From Paractinoplanes bogorensis (GTDB lineage: Bacteria > Actinomycetota > Actinomycetes > Mycobacteriales > Micromonosporaceae): a stretch of 64,000 nucleotides of DNA. The DNA is taken from the NCBI RefSeq assembly GCF_018829635.1, contig NZ_JAHKKG010000005.1:372001-436000 (forward strand). Direction: 5' to 3'. Positions 17,450-25,947 of the stretch are shown piece after piece; the first letter of the stretch is position 1, and every line of letters begins with the position of its first letter. A program made the translations under genes and the position numbers. Under the pieces are notes generated by a model. That model made no database searches. It saw only the letters and a program-made list of their open reading frames with translations, and was not told the origin of the DNA.

Positions 17450-19801
17450 TTACTTCAGGTACGGGCCGTCGGACCCGACCTTGCCGGGGGCGGAACTGCC
17501 GAGGACGTACGCGCGGAGGTTGCCCTTGCCGCTGACATTCGCGACGAGGGTGCCGTTGGTGACGGTCTTGACGTCGCCGGTCACGGCATCCGTATAGGTG
17601 CCGTTGGGGATGCCGGTGAACGTCGCGTTGCCCGAGATGGTGACCAGCACGAAGCTGTCCGTGCCGCCGCTGGTGTAACGCCGTTTGAACGCCATGTTCC
17701 CGCTGATGCCGTCGGTCGAGTACTGGCCCATCTGCAGGGCCGGGATCGCGCGGCGGATCTGGTTGAGCCGTTGCACATGCTTGACCAGCGGCTTGTTCAG
17801 TGTCGTGGCCACCGCACCGGATGCGCTGCTCACGACGCCGTAGTCGGTGGCTGTCACGCTCCCGGCGACGTTGTCGCCGTAGTAGGCCCGGCCGGTGGTC
17901 GCCAGGGGGCAGGTCGGTCCGCAGTCGATCCGCTTACCGGCCTGGAACTCGATCTCCGAGCCGTAGTAGAGCGTCGGGACACCACGGAACGTCCACATCA
18001 GCGCCATGTTCTCGGCCCAGGCGTCGGTGCCGCCGTCATAGCGTACGGACGACTTGTTGGGCCCGTAGTCGTGCGAGTCGACATAGACCGCGTTGTAGGT
18101 CGCGTCGTTGACCGAGTCGTCCGAGTCCTTGCCGTTGTGGAACGCGTTGGAGGCCTCGCCGAAGTTCATGTGCATGCGCATGTCGATGATGTTCATGCCG
18201 CTGAACTGGCTGCGGTCGGGCGCGTGATAGGTGTTGCCGTTCAGGAAGGCGTTCGTCGAGGTCGGCTGGTTCGCCGTGCCCTGGGTGTTCTCGTAGTTGT
18301 ACTGCTCGAGCGCGGCCTGGGTGTCGTCGGCGCTGTAGTCGCGCCGTTCCTTCCAGGTGAAGAACTGGGCCGAGTGGTTGACCGAGCCCCGGTTCCACTT
18401 GTCGTGCACGAAGGCGGCGACCTCGCCGAACACGTAGAAGTCGTTGGCCTTGGTGGCGCCGTACTTCTGGGTCAGCTTCTGCTTGATGGCGGGCAGGAAG
18501 TGCCGGTTCCAGGTGACGCGCGGGATGTGCACGGCGGTGTCGATGCGGAAACCGTCCACGCCCATCTCGATGTACCGGTTGTAGACGTCGATCAGGTACT
18601 GCTGGACGGTCGCGTTCTCGGTGTTGAAATCGGCCAGGTCGTCGGCCAGCCAGCAGGACCGCGAGTCCTCGCCCTCCCAGTTGCCGATCCAGCACTGGTG
18701 ATAGAGCGACGCCGGGAACATGCCGGACGTGGGGGAGGGCCACTGGCAGTTGTGGATCGTGTAGCCCTCGGGGCTCTTCTGCCCGGTCGGCGTGCCCCAG
18801 TTGCGGCAGGTGTTACCGGCCGGTTCCTCGGTGCTCCACAGGTCACCGTTGTACGCCCGGCCCGCGCTGTTCTCGACGAGCGGGTCGTACGTCCGGCCGG
18901 CTTCCTTGGCGCTGTACATCCAGTCCCACTGGCCGTCCCGGGCGCCCCACACCGGAGGGACGTACAGGCCTTTCGCGCCCCACCGGGAGCTGTGGTTGTA
19001 GACGACGTCCTGATAGATCTTGATGCCCTTGGCGTGGGCCTTGTCGATCAGATCCTGATAGCTCGCTCCGGGTGACTCCAGGCGGGTGTCGACCCGCTGG
19101 AAGTCCCAGCCGTGGTAGCCGTGGAAGTCGTAGTCGGACCGGTTCAGCACGACCGGGGTGATCCACAGGGCCGAGAAGCCGAGCCCCTTCACATAGTCGA
19201 GCTTGTCGATCAGGCCCTTGAAGTCGCCCCGGAACATCGGGTCGTTGCCGGCCGCGTTGCCTGAGCTGACGTGCTGGCTGCCGCCACGGTTGTTGCTGGT
19301 GTCGCCGTCGGCGAACCGCGCCGTCATGACGAAGTAGATGCTCTCCTTGCGCGGGTCGCCGCCGAGCATCTCGCCGCTGGTCGCCGCCGGCGGCGGTGTG
19401 GTGGGCGGCGTCGTCGGCGTGGGTGTCGGCGTCGGCTGTGTGTTCGTGCACGGGTCGACGCTCGATACGGCGCCGTTGTTGATGACCACCGTGCCGACGC
19501 CGGTGCTGTAGTTGCGGCCCGAGTTGTTGTCCCAGGTGCCGCTGCCGTTGTTGAACGTGATCTGCAGGCCGGTGTCGGCTTGCACTTCTTTCTTGCGCCA
19601 GCCGGTGCAGGCTGCATCCATGGCGACGCCGGGCACGGTGGTCCACGAGCCACCGTTCGGGGCGTAGTGGATGTTCACCGTGGACCAGGCGGCCGGTGGC
19701 TTGTAATAGACGGTCACCGTGGTGGCCGCGGCGGCGGGGACCACCGGGGCCAGCAGTAACAGAGTGGTGGGGACGGCGAGCAGCCATCGGGGTGGGGGCA
19801 C
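17450..19801 (-). CDS. secreted GH13 amylase with N-terminal CBM25-like starch-binding domain
   Basis: 783 aa from GTG 19801, preferred over the TTG at 19813 because GGAGG lies five bases before it. Signal peptide (VPPPRWLLAVPTTLLLLAPV), a CBM25-type module (about 30-115: VTVYYKPPAAWSTVNIHYAP), a Pro/Thr linker, then a large GH13 domain with nucleophile DGFRIDTAVHIP (near 419), acid/base YVFGEVAAF and VDSHDYG. The catalytic region has long inserted loops (tandem Cys/Trp-rich stretch near 340-370), which suggests a specificity different from its partner. Together the two enzymes attack starch. First gene of the operon. Confidence 0.95.
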   Translation of the reverse strand: MPPPRWLLAVPTTLLLLAPVVPAAAATTVTVYYKPPAAWSTVNIHYAPNGGSWTTVPGVAMDAACTGWRKKEVQADTGLQITFNNGSGTWDNNSGRNYSTGVGTVVINNGAVSSVDPCTNTQPTPTPTPTTPPTTPPPAATSGEMLGGDPRKESIYFVMTARFADGDTSNNRGGSQHVSSGNAAGNDPMFRGDFKGLIDKLDYVKGLGFSALWITPVVLNRSDYDFHGYHGWDFQRVDTRLESPGASYQDLIDKAHAKGIKIYQDVVYNHSSRWGAKGLYVPPVWGARDGQWDWMYSAKEAGRTYDPLVENSAGRAYNGDLWSTEEPAGNTCRNWGTPTGQKSPEGYTIHNCQWPSPTSGMFPASLYHQCWIGNWEGEDSRSCWLADDLADFNTENATVQQYLIDVYNRYIEMGVDGFRIDTAVHIPRVTWNRHFLPAIKQKLTQKYGATKANDFYVFGEVAAFVHDKWNRGSVNHSAQFFTWKERRDYSADDTQAALEQYNYENTQGTANQPTSTNAFLNGNTYHAPDRSQFSGMNIIDMRMHMNFGEASNAFHNGKDSDDSVNDATYNAVYVDSHDYGPNKSSVRYDGGTDAWAENMALMWTFRGVPTLYYGSEIEFQAGKRIDCGPTCPLATTGRAYYGDNVAGSVTATDYGVVSSASGAVATTLNKPLVKHVQRLNQIRRAIPALQMGQYSTDGISGNMAFKRRYTSGGTDSFVLVTISGNATFTGIPNGTYTDAVTGDVKTVTNGTLVANVSGKGNLRAYVLGSSAPGKVGSDGPYLK

Positions 19802-19932
19802 GGGTTCCTCCAACGACCTGGGGTTTCTTCCAACGACAGGTTTCGCTGCGTACAGAACCGCGGTACCTCCACTACCAGGGGCGGAACCGGTAGCAGGAGT
19901 GTAATCCCGCGTTCACATTGGAACGGACCTTA

Positions 19933-19986
19933 GCAAGTGCTTGCAGCGACTGGAAGAGTTTGCCGGTATGTTGCAAGCTGATGCAG
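19933..19986. promoter_or_regulatory. MalR-like (LacI-family) operator candidates upstream of the amylase operon
   Basis: Two sites resemble the TTGCAG-based motif reported for MalR control of amylase genes in streptomycetes: GCAAGTGCTTGCAG (19933-19946, containing a perfect GCAAG-TG-CTTGC dyad) and TTGCAAGCTGATGCAG (19971-19986). They lie 130-185 bp upstream of the amylase start. Repression by a LacI-family regulator relieved by maltodextrin is inferred. Confidence 0.55.
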
Positions 19987-20075
19987 ACAAAGTTATCGAT
20001 GCATCACGCACCGTGTCTTGATCGGTTCGTTGCCGCCGCGTGGTCGTTTCGCTGCGCTCAGTGGTTAGCGTTCCG

Positions 20076-20555
20076 ATGGTGACCCTGCCCGCGATGTCGC
20101 CCGTGTCCGGCCCGCCCCCGCGTCGCGGTTCCGTCCTGACGCCGGTCGGGGCGTCGGTGGCCGTCGTCGCGGCACTGGCCCTGGCCGCGGTGTGCGCGCT
20201 GCCGGCCTTCGGCTTCTTCGTCTACTGGTTCCTGGGCCCCGACATCGACGAGGCGCAGGCGGCCGCCGTGACCTACGTCGAGCAGATCGAAAAGGGCGAC
20301 AAGCTTTCCGCGTACGCGATGGTCTGCACCGAAAGCCGCACCGAGCTGACGGCCGGCGCCTTCGGCGAGCTGGTCGACGCGGCGCCGCAGCCGGTCTCGC
20401 ACCGGGTCACCAACCGGTTCTTCACCGACGAGGCGGGCAGTTCGGCGCGCGTCGACATCGACCTCACCGACTCCGCCGGCGCCACCCGCCGGCTTGACCT
20501 GTCGCTCACCAGCGAGAACGGCAAGTGGCAGGTCTGCGGCGACCCGTTGGTCTGA
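20076..20555 (+). CDS. membrane-anchored DUF4878/lumazine-binding-like protein
   Basis: 159 aa from ATG 20076 (GTG 20079 and an upstream frame to 20040 also possible). A proline-rich cytoplasmic tail, one transmembrane helix (VAVVAALALAAVCALPAFGF) and an extracellular domain with the fold pattern of NTF2-like DUF4878 proteins (AAVTYVEQIEKGDKLSAYAM, ending NGKWQVCGDPL). Two cysteines (MVCTES, QVCGDP) may form a disulfide. These proteins are common in actinomycetes and have no established role. It is convergent with the XRE-cupin gene, 3 bp apart. Confidence 0.75.
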   Translation: MVTLPAMSPVSGPPPRRGSVLTPVGASVAVVAALALAAVCALPAFGFFVYWFLGPDIDEAQAAAVTYVEQIEKGDKLSAYAMVCTESRTELTAGAFGELVDAAPQPVSHRVTNRFFTDEAGSSARVDIDLTDSAGATRRLDLSLTSENGKWQVCGDPLV

Positions 20556-20558
20556 GGC

Positions 20559-21140
20559 TCAGGGCCGGTAGCTGGCCCGGATGTGGAAGCGCTCGCCCTG
20601 CGGCCCGAGGATGCTCAGCAGCTCGACCGCCCGCTCGTCGGCGTTGCCGAACCAGTGCGGCAGGTGCGTGTCGAACTCGGCCACCTCACCCTCGCTGAGC
20701 ACGAAGTCCTCGTCACCGAGCACGATCCGCAGGCGGCCGCTGAGCACATAGAGCCAGTGGTAGCCCTGGTGCGACTTCGGGTCGGGCTCGCCGCCGGCCG
20801 GGCCCGCGGGCAGCACCATCTTGAGCGCCTGCATCCCGCCCGGCTTGCGGGTCAACGGCACCACGGTCATCCCGTTGTGGTTGGCCGGGCGCAGATGGAC
20901 ACGCGGGTCCATGCCGATCCGGGAGCCGATCAGGTCGTCCACCGGCAGCTGAAAGGCCCGGGCCAGCGGCAGCAACAGTTCGAGGCCAGGCTTACGCAGC
21001 CCCGACTCGAGCCGCGACAGCGTGCTGATCGAGATGCCGGTCTCGTCGGCGAGCGCGGTCAGGCTGATGCCACGCCGTGTCCGGATCTCCCGCAGCCGGG
21101 GCCCGACAGCAGCCAGCAAGGCCTCGACGTCGTCAGTCAC
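20559..21140 (-). CDS. XRE-family regulator with C-terminal cupin sensor
   Basis: 193 aa from GTG 21140; the longer frame to 21197 begins in intergenic-like sequence. N-terminal helix-turn-helix (LREIRTRRGISLTALADETG, ISISTLSRLESGLRKPGLEL) and C-terminal cupin_2 barrel (HQGYHWLYVLSGRLRIVLGD, GEVAEFDTHLPHWFGNADER) with the His residues expected for a small-ligand or metal pocket. This architecture matches small-molecule responsive repressors such as SutR/PuuR types. It probably controls itself or genes not adjacent. Confidence 0.92.
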   Translation of the reverse strand: MTDDVEALLAAVGPRLREIRTRRGISLTALADETGISISTLSRLESGLRKPGLELLLPLARAFQLPVDDLIGSRIGMDPRVHLRPANHNGMTVVPLTRKPGGMQALKMVLPAGPAGGEPDPKSHQGYHWLYVLSGRLRIVLGDEDFVLSEGEVAEFDTHLPHWFGNADERAVELLSILGPQGERFHIRASYRP

Positions 21141-21224
21141 GCCCTCACTCTGCCCGCCCCGCCACGGCCGGTACGAGCAACTTTGCCATTTCCGCAAAAC
21201 GCGGTTCCAGGCGCGCGGATCTGC

Positions 21225-22220
21225 CTAAGCCTCGGCGCACAGGATTCGCTGCGCGCCGTCGCTGAGCCAGAAGGTCGTTCCGGCGTGGTCGACGATCCGC
21301 ATCTTCGTCGCACCGCGGGGAAGGACGGGCTCGACGACTTCGCCCGCCCCTAGATCGAACAGGCGCTGCCGGCCTTTCCACTCGCCGCTCGCGAACACCG
21401 GTGTGAGCAGAACGTAGCGCCCCGAAGAGGTGACCTTGCCGTTGATGGCGTGCTTGCCCGGCCGGCGCTTCCATCCCGATTGCCGATAGAGCGGCGGGGT
21501 CACCGTCCCGTCCGGCGTGACCCGGGTGATGGTGAAGAAGTCGGCCCCGTACCTGTGCACGCTCGAGGCGTCCGAGCCTTCGACGCAGACCAGGATGCTG
21601 CCGCTGTGGCCGGCCGCGTCACCGATGATGCAGCTGTCGACTGATACGTCGGGGCTCTGATTCAGGTGGTCGTCACCGAACCGGTCGACCGGGAACCCGT
21701 CCGGGCCGAGCGTCGCGATCCGCGTCCATGCGGCGCTCGTCTCGCCGATGCACAGGAACGCGAGGTAGCGCGGGTTCCCGGTCCCGATCGGCTCGTCGAG
21801 CACGACCACGTGCTCGTCCGCGAGTGCTCCCCGGCACGCTCGGCCGAACACGCGCGGCCGCTGTCCGTGCCGGGCGAAGCGATGCAGCACGTCATCGCCG
21901 GCGATCGTCCTCTCACGCCGCAACCGCAGATCGGTTCCGTACACCCGCAGCGTGCCCGCATCGGCGATCACGCCGAATGCGCTGTCGTCGAGCAGCACCG
22001 GCGCCGGGGTGTCATAGGCGTCGGACGGGTCACCGATCTCGTCGAGCAGCACCGTCCTGACCACCTGATCGGCGATCGACACCAACGCGTACCGGCCACC
22101 GCCGTCCCACCACACGACCGCGCAGAACACTCCGTCACCGGACACCAGACACGACCCGGCCCGGATCAGACCGCCCACCTTGTCCGGCAGCGCGAACTCG
22201 GCCGTCTTGGTCAGCCTCAC
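21225..22220 (-). CDS. uncharacterised protein, possible beta-propeller
   Basis: 331 aa from GTG 22220, supported by GAGAGGG six bases upstream; the longer open frame to 22493 is in the shadow of the next gene. No signal peptide. The sequence alternates short beta-rich repeats with aromatic/Asp turns (GLIRAGSCLVSGDGVFCAVV, VLLDDSAFGVIADAGTLRVY, KVTSSGRYVLLTPVFASGEW), as in a six- or seven-bladed propeller. No catalytic signature is recognised. It lies directly downstream of the GNAT gene with a 73-bp gap. Confidence 0.6.
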   Translation of the reverse strand: MRLTKTAEFALPDKVGGLIRAGSCLVSGDGVFCAVVWWDGGGRYALVSIADQVVRTVLLDEIGDPSDAYDTPAPVLLDDSAFGVIADAGTLRVYGTDLRLRRERTIAGDDVLHRFARHGQRPRVFGRACRGALADEHVVVLDEPIGTGNPRYLAFLCIGETSAAWTRIATLGPDGFPVDRFGDDHLNQSPDVSVDSCIIGDAAGHSGSILVCVEGSDASSVHRYGADFFTITRVTPDGTVTPPLYRQSGWKRRPGKHAINGKVTSSGRYVLLTPVFASGEWKGRQRLFDLGAGEVVEPVLPRGATKMRIVDHAGTTFWLSDGAQRILCAEA

Positions 22221-22293
22221 GCAGCACCCTCTCGATCGATCATGCCGAAGGCCGTAAGGAGCTGACAGTAGCCCTACGGACGATGGATACCGG

Positions 22294-23199
22294 CTACGTG
22301 GTGGCGGGGTGGGAGGCGACCAGGCGCAGGGCGAAGCGGCGGTAGCCGGCCCCGTCGAAGGTGGTGACCATCGGGGTGTTGGTGCTGTCGGTGTCGGCTC
22401 GGATGCTTGTCGCGCCGGATTCGGCCAGCATCCAGGTGATCTCGGCGAGCAGGTCGGCGGCGTAGCCGTGGCCCCGGTGGGACGGGAGCACACCCAGGTA
22501 GCCGACCACCGGGCCGCCGTCGTTGGCTGATGGTAGTGCGCAACCGATCAGGGTGCCTGCGTTGTCGTAGGCCAGGCGCCACTGGTCGCGGGGGCCGGGC
22601 ATCCGGCGGTAGTCGTCCACGTCCTCCTCGGCCTGCGCCCGGGCGCCCTGACGGGCCGTACCCTCGCGGGTGGCTATGTCCAGGCTGCCGAAGGAGATCT
22701 GCTCGAAAGCGTCCACGAATGCCTCGTCGGGGGCGGGGCGGAAGGACAAGCGGGTCGAGCGCGGAGGGAGCGGAGTCGAGGGGGTCCACTCGTACCGGAA
22801 ACGCTCGTTCAAGGTTGTCAGGCCGGCTGCTGCCGCGGCGGCCAGACGGAGCGCGATGGCGGGGTCGTCGCGGTTCGAGGGGATCGTGAAGATGTGGTAT
22901 CCGGCCGGTGGTGGGACCTGACCGATGAGCCCGGCCCACATCGGGATCGGGTCGGTGATCGATGGAGCTGCCCACAGGAAGTCCAGGGCCAAGGGCCGGT
23001 CGCCGGTCGGGAAACCCCACCAGACGGCCAGGCCGGACAGTTCGTCGCCGGTGACGGCGAGCCATGTCCAGGCCGGGCGGTAACTGCCTTTTCTCTGGTA
23101 CGCGAGGAAGCGGTCCCGCGTCGTGGTGTCGACCGACGGCTGGTCGAAACAGGGCAGGATCAGGTCGAGATCCGCGTCGAGCATGGTGCGGTACAGCAA
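22294..23199 (-). CDS. GNAT-family N-acetyltransferase
   Basis: 301 aa from ATG 23199. Two tandem GNAT-like halves: a degenerate N-terminal one (about 1-130) and a C-terminal one with an intact acetyl-CoA loop (YLGVLPSHRGHGYAADLLAE near residue 240, the R-G-x-G-Y signature) and a typical ending (STNTPMVTTFDGAGYRRFAL). This double-GNAT layout resembles mycothiol synthase-like and antibiotic-type acetyltransferases, but the acceptor is not predictable. Confidence 0.88.
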   Translation of the reverse strand: MLYRTMLDADLDLILPCFDQPSVDTTTRDRFLAYQRKGSYRPAWTWLAVTGDELSGLAVWWGFPTGDRPLALDFLWAAPSITDPIPMWAGLIGQVPPPAGYHIFTIPSNRDDPAIALRLAAAAAAGLTTLNERFRYEWTPSTPLPPRSTRLSFRPAPDEAFVDAFEQISFGSLDIATREGTARQGARAQAEEDVDDYRRMPGPRDQWRLAYDNAGTLIGCALPSANDGGPVVGYLGVLPSHRGHGYAADLLAEITWMLAESGATSIRADTDSTNTPMVTTFDGAGYRRFALRLVASHPATT

Positions 23200-23267
23200 C
23201 GAAGCCTCCAGGGGCTGTCGGTGTGCGGGTCCGGGAACACGACGGCCTCCTTTCCAGGGACAAAAAC

Positions 23268-23297
23268 GCGATCCTGCCCCACGTGGGGCAGGATCGC
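23268..23297 (-). terminator. perfect 30-bp palindromic terminator with U-tract
   Basis: The 30 bases form one uninterrupted palindrome: GCGATCCTGCCCCAC followed by its exact complement. Read on the minus strand it is followed by GTTTTTG, so it is a classic intrinsic terminator for the five-gene operon that ends at 23306, unusually canonical for a high-GC organism. Confidence 0.88.
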
Positions 23298-23305
23298 ATC
23301 CGTAT

Positions 23306-23851
23306 TTACGCGTCGCAGGCGATGCCGTTGCGGTCGGGGTCGAGCTGGTGCCTGTCCTTGCCGTGCACGGTCAGTTTCGTGAAGCCCTGCGCGGCCAGCC
23401 ACGCGCATTTATCGGTGGCCGAGGCTGGGAACGTCCACGGGACGCACTGGGTGCGCGTGCCGTAGCCGTGGTCGCAGCCGTCGATGTTGGGGGCTATCGA
23501 CACGGTTGCGGTGGGGGAGGGCCTGGCCGGCAACGGTTTCACCCCGGGCTGGGCGGCGAAGTTCTGCACAAACGGTGCTGGAACGTTGGTGGGCCGGGTG
23601 GTGGCCGGGACGGCCCGGGACGACGCCACGCTACGAGCTGACGGGGTGACCGTGGTGGCGGCCTCGGCCACCCCGTCAGGCGGAAGCGACCCGGCGACCG
23701 TGGGCGCCGGCGCCGGGACGGGCTGGTTGAGCGGGCCGGCCGCGTCGGTGGCGACCGGCGCTCCCGGGCGCAGGCCCAGGAACACCGTCACGGCCGCCGC
23801 CAGGACCAGGACCGCGACAAAGCCCACGGCGAAGAACTTGCGGCCGGTCAT
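23306..23851 (-). CDS. membrane-anchored Excalibur calcium-binding domain protein
   Basis: 181 aa from ATG 23851, whose ATGA overlaps the stop of the oxidase gene. One N-terminal membrane helix (FFAVGFVAVLVLAAAVTVFL), a Pro/Ala/Thr-rich spacer of about 90 residues, then a cysteine-containing domain (IDGCDHGYG, KCAWLAAQGFTKLTV) ending in the Excalibur motif DRHQLDPDRNGIACDA, an EF-hand-like calcium loop (DxDxNGxxC). It is outside the membrane, tethered to it. As last gene of the glycan operon it may anchor or stabilise wall-associated partners; this is inferred. Confidence 0.88.
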   Translation of the reverse strand: MTGRKFFAVGFVAVLVLAAAVTVFLGLRPGAPVATDAAGPLNQPVPAPAPTVAGSLPPDGVAEAATTVTPSARSVASSRAVPATTRPTNVPAPFVQNFAAQPGVKPLPARPSPTATVSIAPNIDGCDHGYGTRTQCVPWTFPASATDKCAWLAAQGFTKLTVHGKDRHQLDPDRNGIACDA

Positions 23852-25947
23852 CCGACCTTCACCCACTTCGCGACCGAGGGGACCCCGTTGGCACCGACCG
23901 CGAAGAGCATGTACCAGCCGGGCGGGGCCAGGTTCGGGTTGGACGTCAGGTTCAGCTTGATCGAGTTGCCGGTGACGGTCATCGGCAGGTCGACGAAGCG
24001 CTGATTCGGGTCGCTCGAATGGGTCACCGCGGCGGGGCGGATCAGTTCGGCCTTCACGATCGGGCCGTCGACCGTGATGGTGTTGGCGCTTCCGTACGCC
24101 CACTGGTTGTTCGCCATCGACAGGATCTGCGGCCGCGCGCCCTTGAACAGGTACGGCGGCGAGTAGACCGACACGCGCATGTCGAACGTGCCGTCGCCGG
24201 GGTTGTTGCCGACCGCCATCACCCGGCCGTCGGGCAGCAGGAACGCCGACGAGTGGTAGCCGCGCGGCACCGGGTCGGTCGCCATGCCGGCCGTGAACGT
24301 GTTGGTCACCGGGTCGAACATGGAGGCCTCGTAGACCGGGTCGGCCCGGTTGTGGAGTCCGCCGCCGGTCTCGAAGACCTTGCCGTCGGGCAGCAGCACC
24401 GCCGAGACGTACATCTTGCCCTGGGCCGCGGTCTGCGGGACGCCGCCGGTCATGGTGCCGGACGGGATCAGCGGCCCGGCCGTGTAGACCGGTGCCGCCT
24501 GCTTGAGGTCGATCAGGTCGGTGAGCCGGTTGGCGTCGGGGTTGCTGTCGATGTTGCCGCCGCCGAGGGTGAGCACCCGCTGGTCCTGGGCGGGCGGCAG
24601 CAGCACGCTCATCGACTGGTCGCGCTCGTCCTTCTTCTGCAGGCCGGACACCGGGGTGATCGTGCTGGCGCCGTAGTTGTAGATGGACGCGCCGGTGCCG
24701 GGCAGGCCGTTGCCGAAGACGTGGCTGCCGGTGTAGAAGAGCCGGCCGTCCTGCATCAGGATCATCGACGGGTACAGGCCCCAGAAGCTCCAGGTCTGGT
24801 TGGCCTCGTTCAGGCCGAGCCAGCGGTTCTGAGCGGCGTTGAAGTACTGCGTGGCGACCATGCCGGACGAGTTCTCGTTGAGGCCGCCGAGCGAGATGAC
24901 GTCGCCGTTGCCGAGGATCGTCGCCGACGGGTACCACGAGCCCGCCGTCATGTTGTTGACCCGCTGGTAGCTGTTGGTCGCCGGGTCGAAGATGAACGAG
25001 TCGGGCAGGCCCTTGTAGCCGACCGTCCCGTCGGCCGACGGGTAGTCCTTGTTGCCGCCCATCACCAGCACGCGGCCGTCGGCCAGTTGCACATGACCGG
25101 CGCAGAACAGGTCGGCCGGGGTCGCCACGTTGGTGAACGTGCCGGTCGACGGCCGGTACACCGCCGACTTGAAGGTGCCCGCCGCGAAGTCGTCCAGGTT
25201 GTTGCCCGACCCGGCGACCAGCAGCACGTCACCGTTGTGCAGGACAACAGCATGGATTGCCCGTACGGGCGTGTTGAACGGCATCACCGCCCATGTGCCC
25301 TTGGTGCAGGCCGCTCCGGCCGTGCACGCCGTTGTACCGGGGGAGGGCTGGGTGACGTCCTCCATCGTGTAGTCGTCGGTGCGCAGGGTTCCGGCGCCGT
25401 AGATGGTGACACCCCAGACGATCTGATCAGTTCCGGGCGGCACGACGGGGGTTCGTACGAGGGAACGCTTGTAGGTTGTCGTCGTCGGCAGGGTGGCCAG
25501 GTCGGTCCAGTAGACCCAGCCCTGGGCCACGTCGTGGCGGAACAGGGTCATGACCGTGTTGGGCGTGGTGGTGGTGTACCAGACGCCCAGGTCGTACTGG
25601 TGGCCCGGCGCGACGTTGGGCGCGCACGACGAGTCCTCGAGCATCATCGCCTTGCGGTCGCCCGGCAGGGTCTGGCCCAGCGTGATCTGCATGGCCTTGG
25701 TGCCGGTGTGGGCCGCGGTCGATACGCCGAACGTGTAGGCCGAGTCGCCCCATCCGGATTTCTCCCAGCAGACCGGGAAACCGTCGGCGCCGATCGCCTC
25801 CAGGCCGCCGTTCGCGACCAGGTTGGCGCCGGCCCGCGCGGGCAGCGTGGGCGAGATCAGCACGAGAAGCAGAGCCAGGATCAGCGTGACACCGATGTCA
25901 CGACGATTCCGGCGGCTCAGCCAGGGTTTGCTCTCCAACCGAATCAT
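23848..25947 (-). CDS. secreted galactose-oxidase-like copper radical oxidase (GlxA-type)
   Basis: 699 aa from ATG 25947, ATGA-coupled to the upstream glycosyltransferase gene. N-terminal signal/membrane segment (VTLILALLLVLISPTLPARA), a carbohydrate-binding-like domain (about 45-200), a seven-bladed kelch propeller and a C-terminal DUF1929 domain ending ANGVPSVAKWVKVG. The four copper-site elements of galactose oxidase are visible: the crosslink Cys in DLFCAGHVQ, the radical Tyr in GSWYPSATI, the Tyr-His pair in RGYHSSAFL and the last His in VTHSSDPNQR. It should oxidise a primary alcohol of a glycan with O2. Streptomyces GlxA, partner of CslA, is the closest known parallel. Confidence 0.9.
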   Translation of the reverse strand: MIRLESKPWLSRRNRRDIGVTLILALLLVLISPTLPARAGANLVANGGLEAIGADGFPVCWEKSGWGDSAYTFGVSTAAHTGTKAMQITLGQTLPGDRKAMMLEDSSCAPNVAPGHQYDLGVWYTTTTPNTVMTLFRHDVAQGWVYWTDLATLPTTTTYKRSLVRTPVVPPGTDQIVWGVTIYGAGTLRTDDYTMEDVTQPSPGTTACTAGAACTKGTWAVMPFNTPVRAIHAVVLHNGDVLLVAGSGNNLDDFAAGTFKSAVYRPSTGTFTNVATPADLFCAGHVQLADGRVLVMGGNKDYPSADGTVGYKGLPDSFIFDPATNSYQRVNNMTAGSWYPSATILGNGDVISLGGLNENSSGMVATQYFNAAQNRWLGLNEANQTWSFWGLYPSMILMQDGRLFYTGSHVFGNGLPGTGASIYNYGASTITPVSGLQKKDERDQSMSVLLPPAQDQRVLTLGGGNIDSNPDANRLTDLIDLKQAAPVYTAGPLIPSGTMTGGVPQTAAQGKMYVSAVLLPDGKVFETGGGLHNRADPVYEASMFDPVTNTFTAGMATDPVPRGYHSSAFLLPDGRVMAVGNNPGDGTFDMRVSVYSPPYLFKGARPQILSMANNQWAYGSANTITVDGPIVKAELIRPAAVTHSSDPNQRFVDLPMTVTGNSIKLNLTSNPNLAPPGWYMLFAVGANGVPSVAKWVKVG

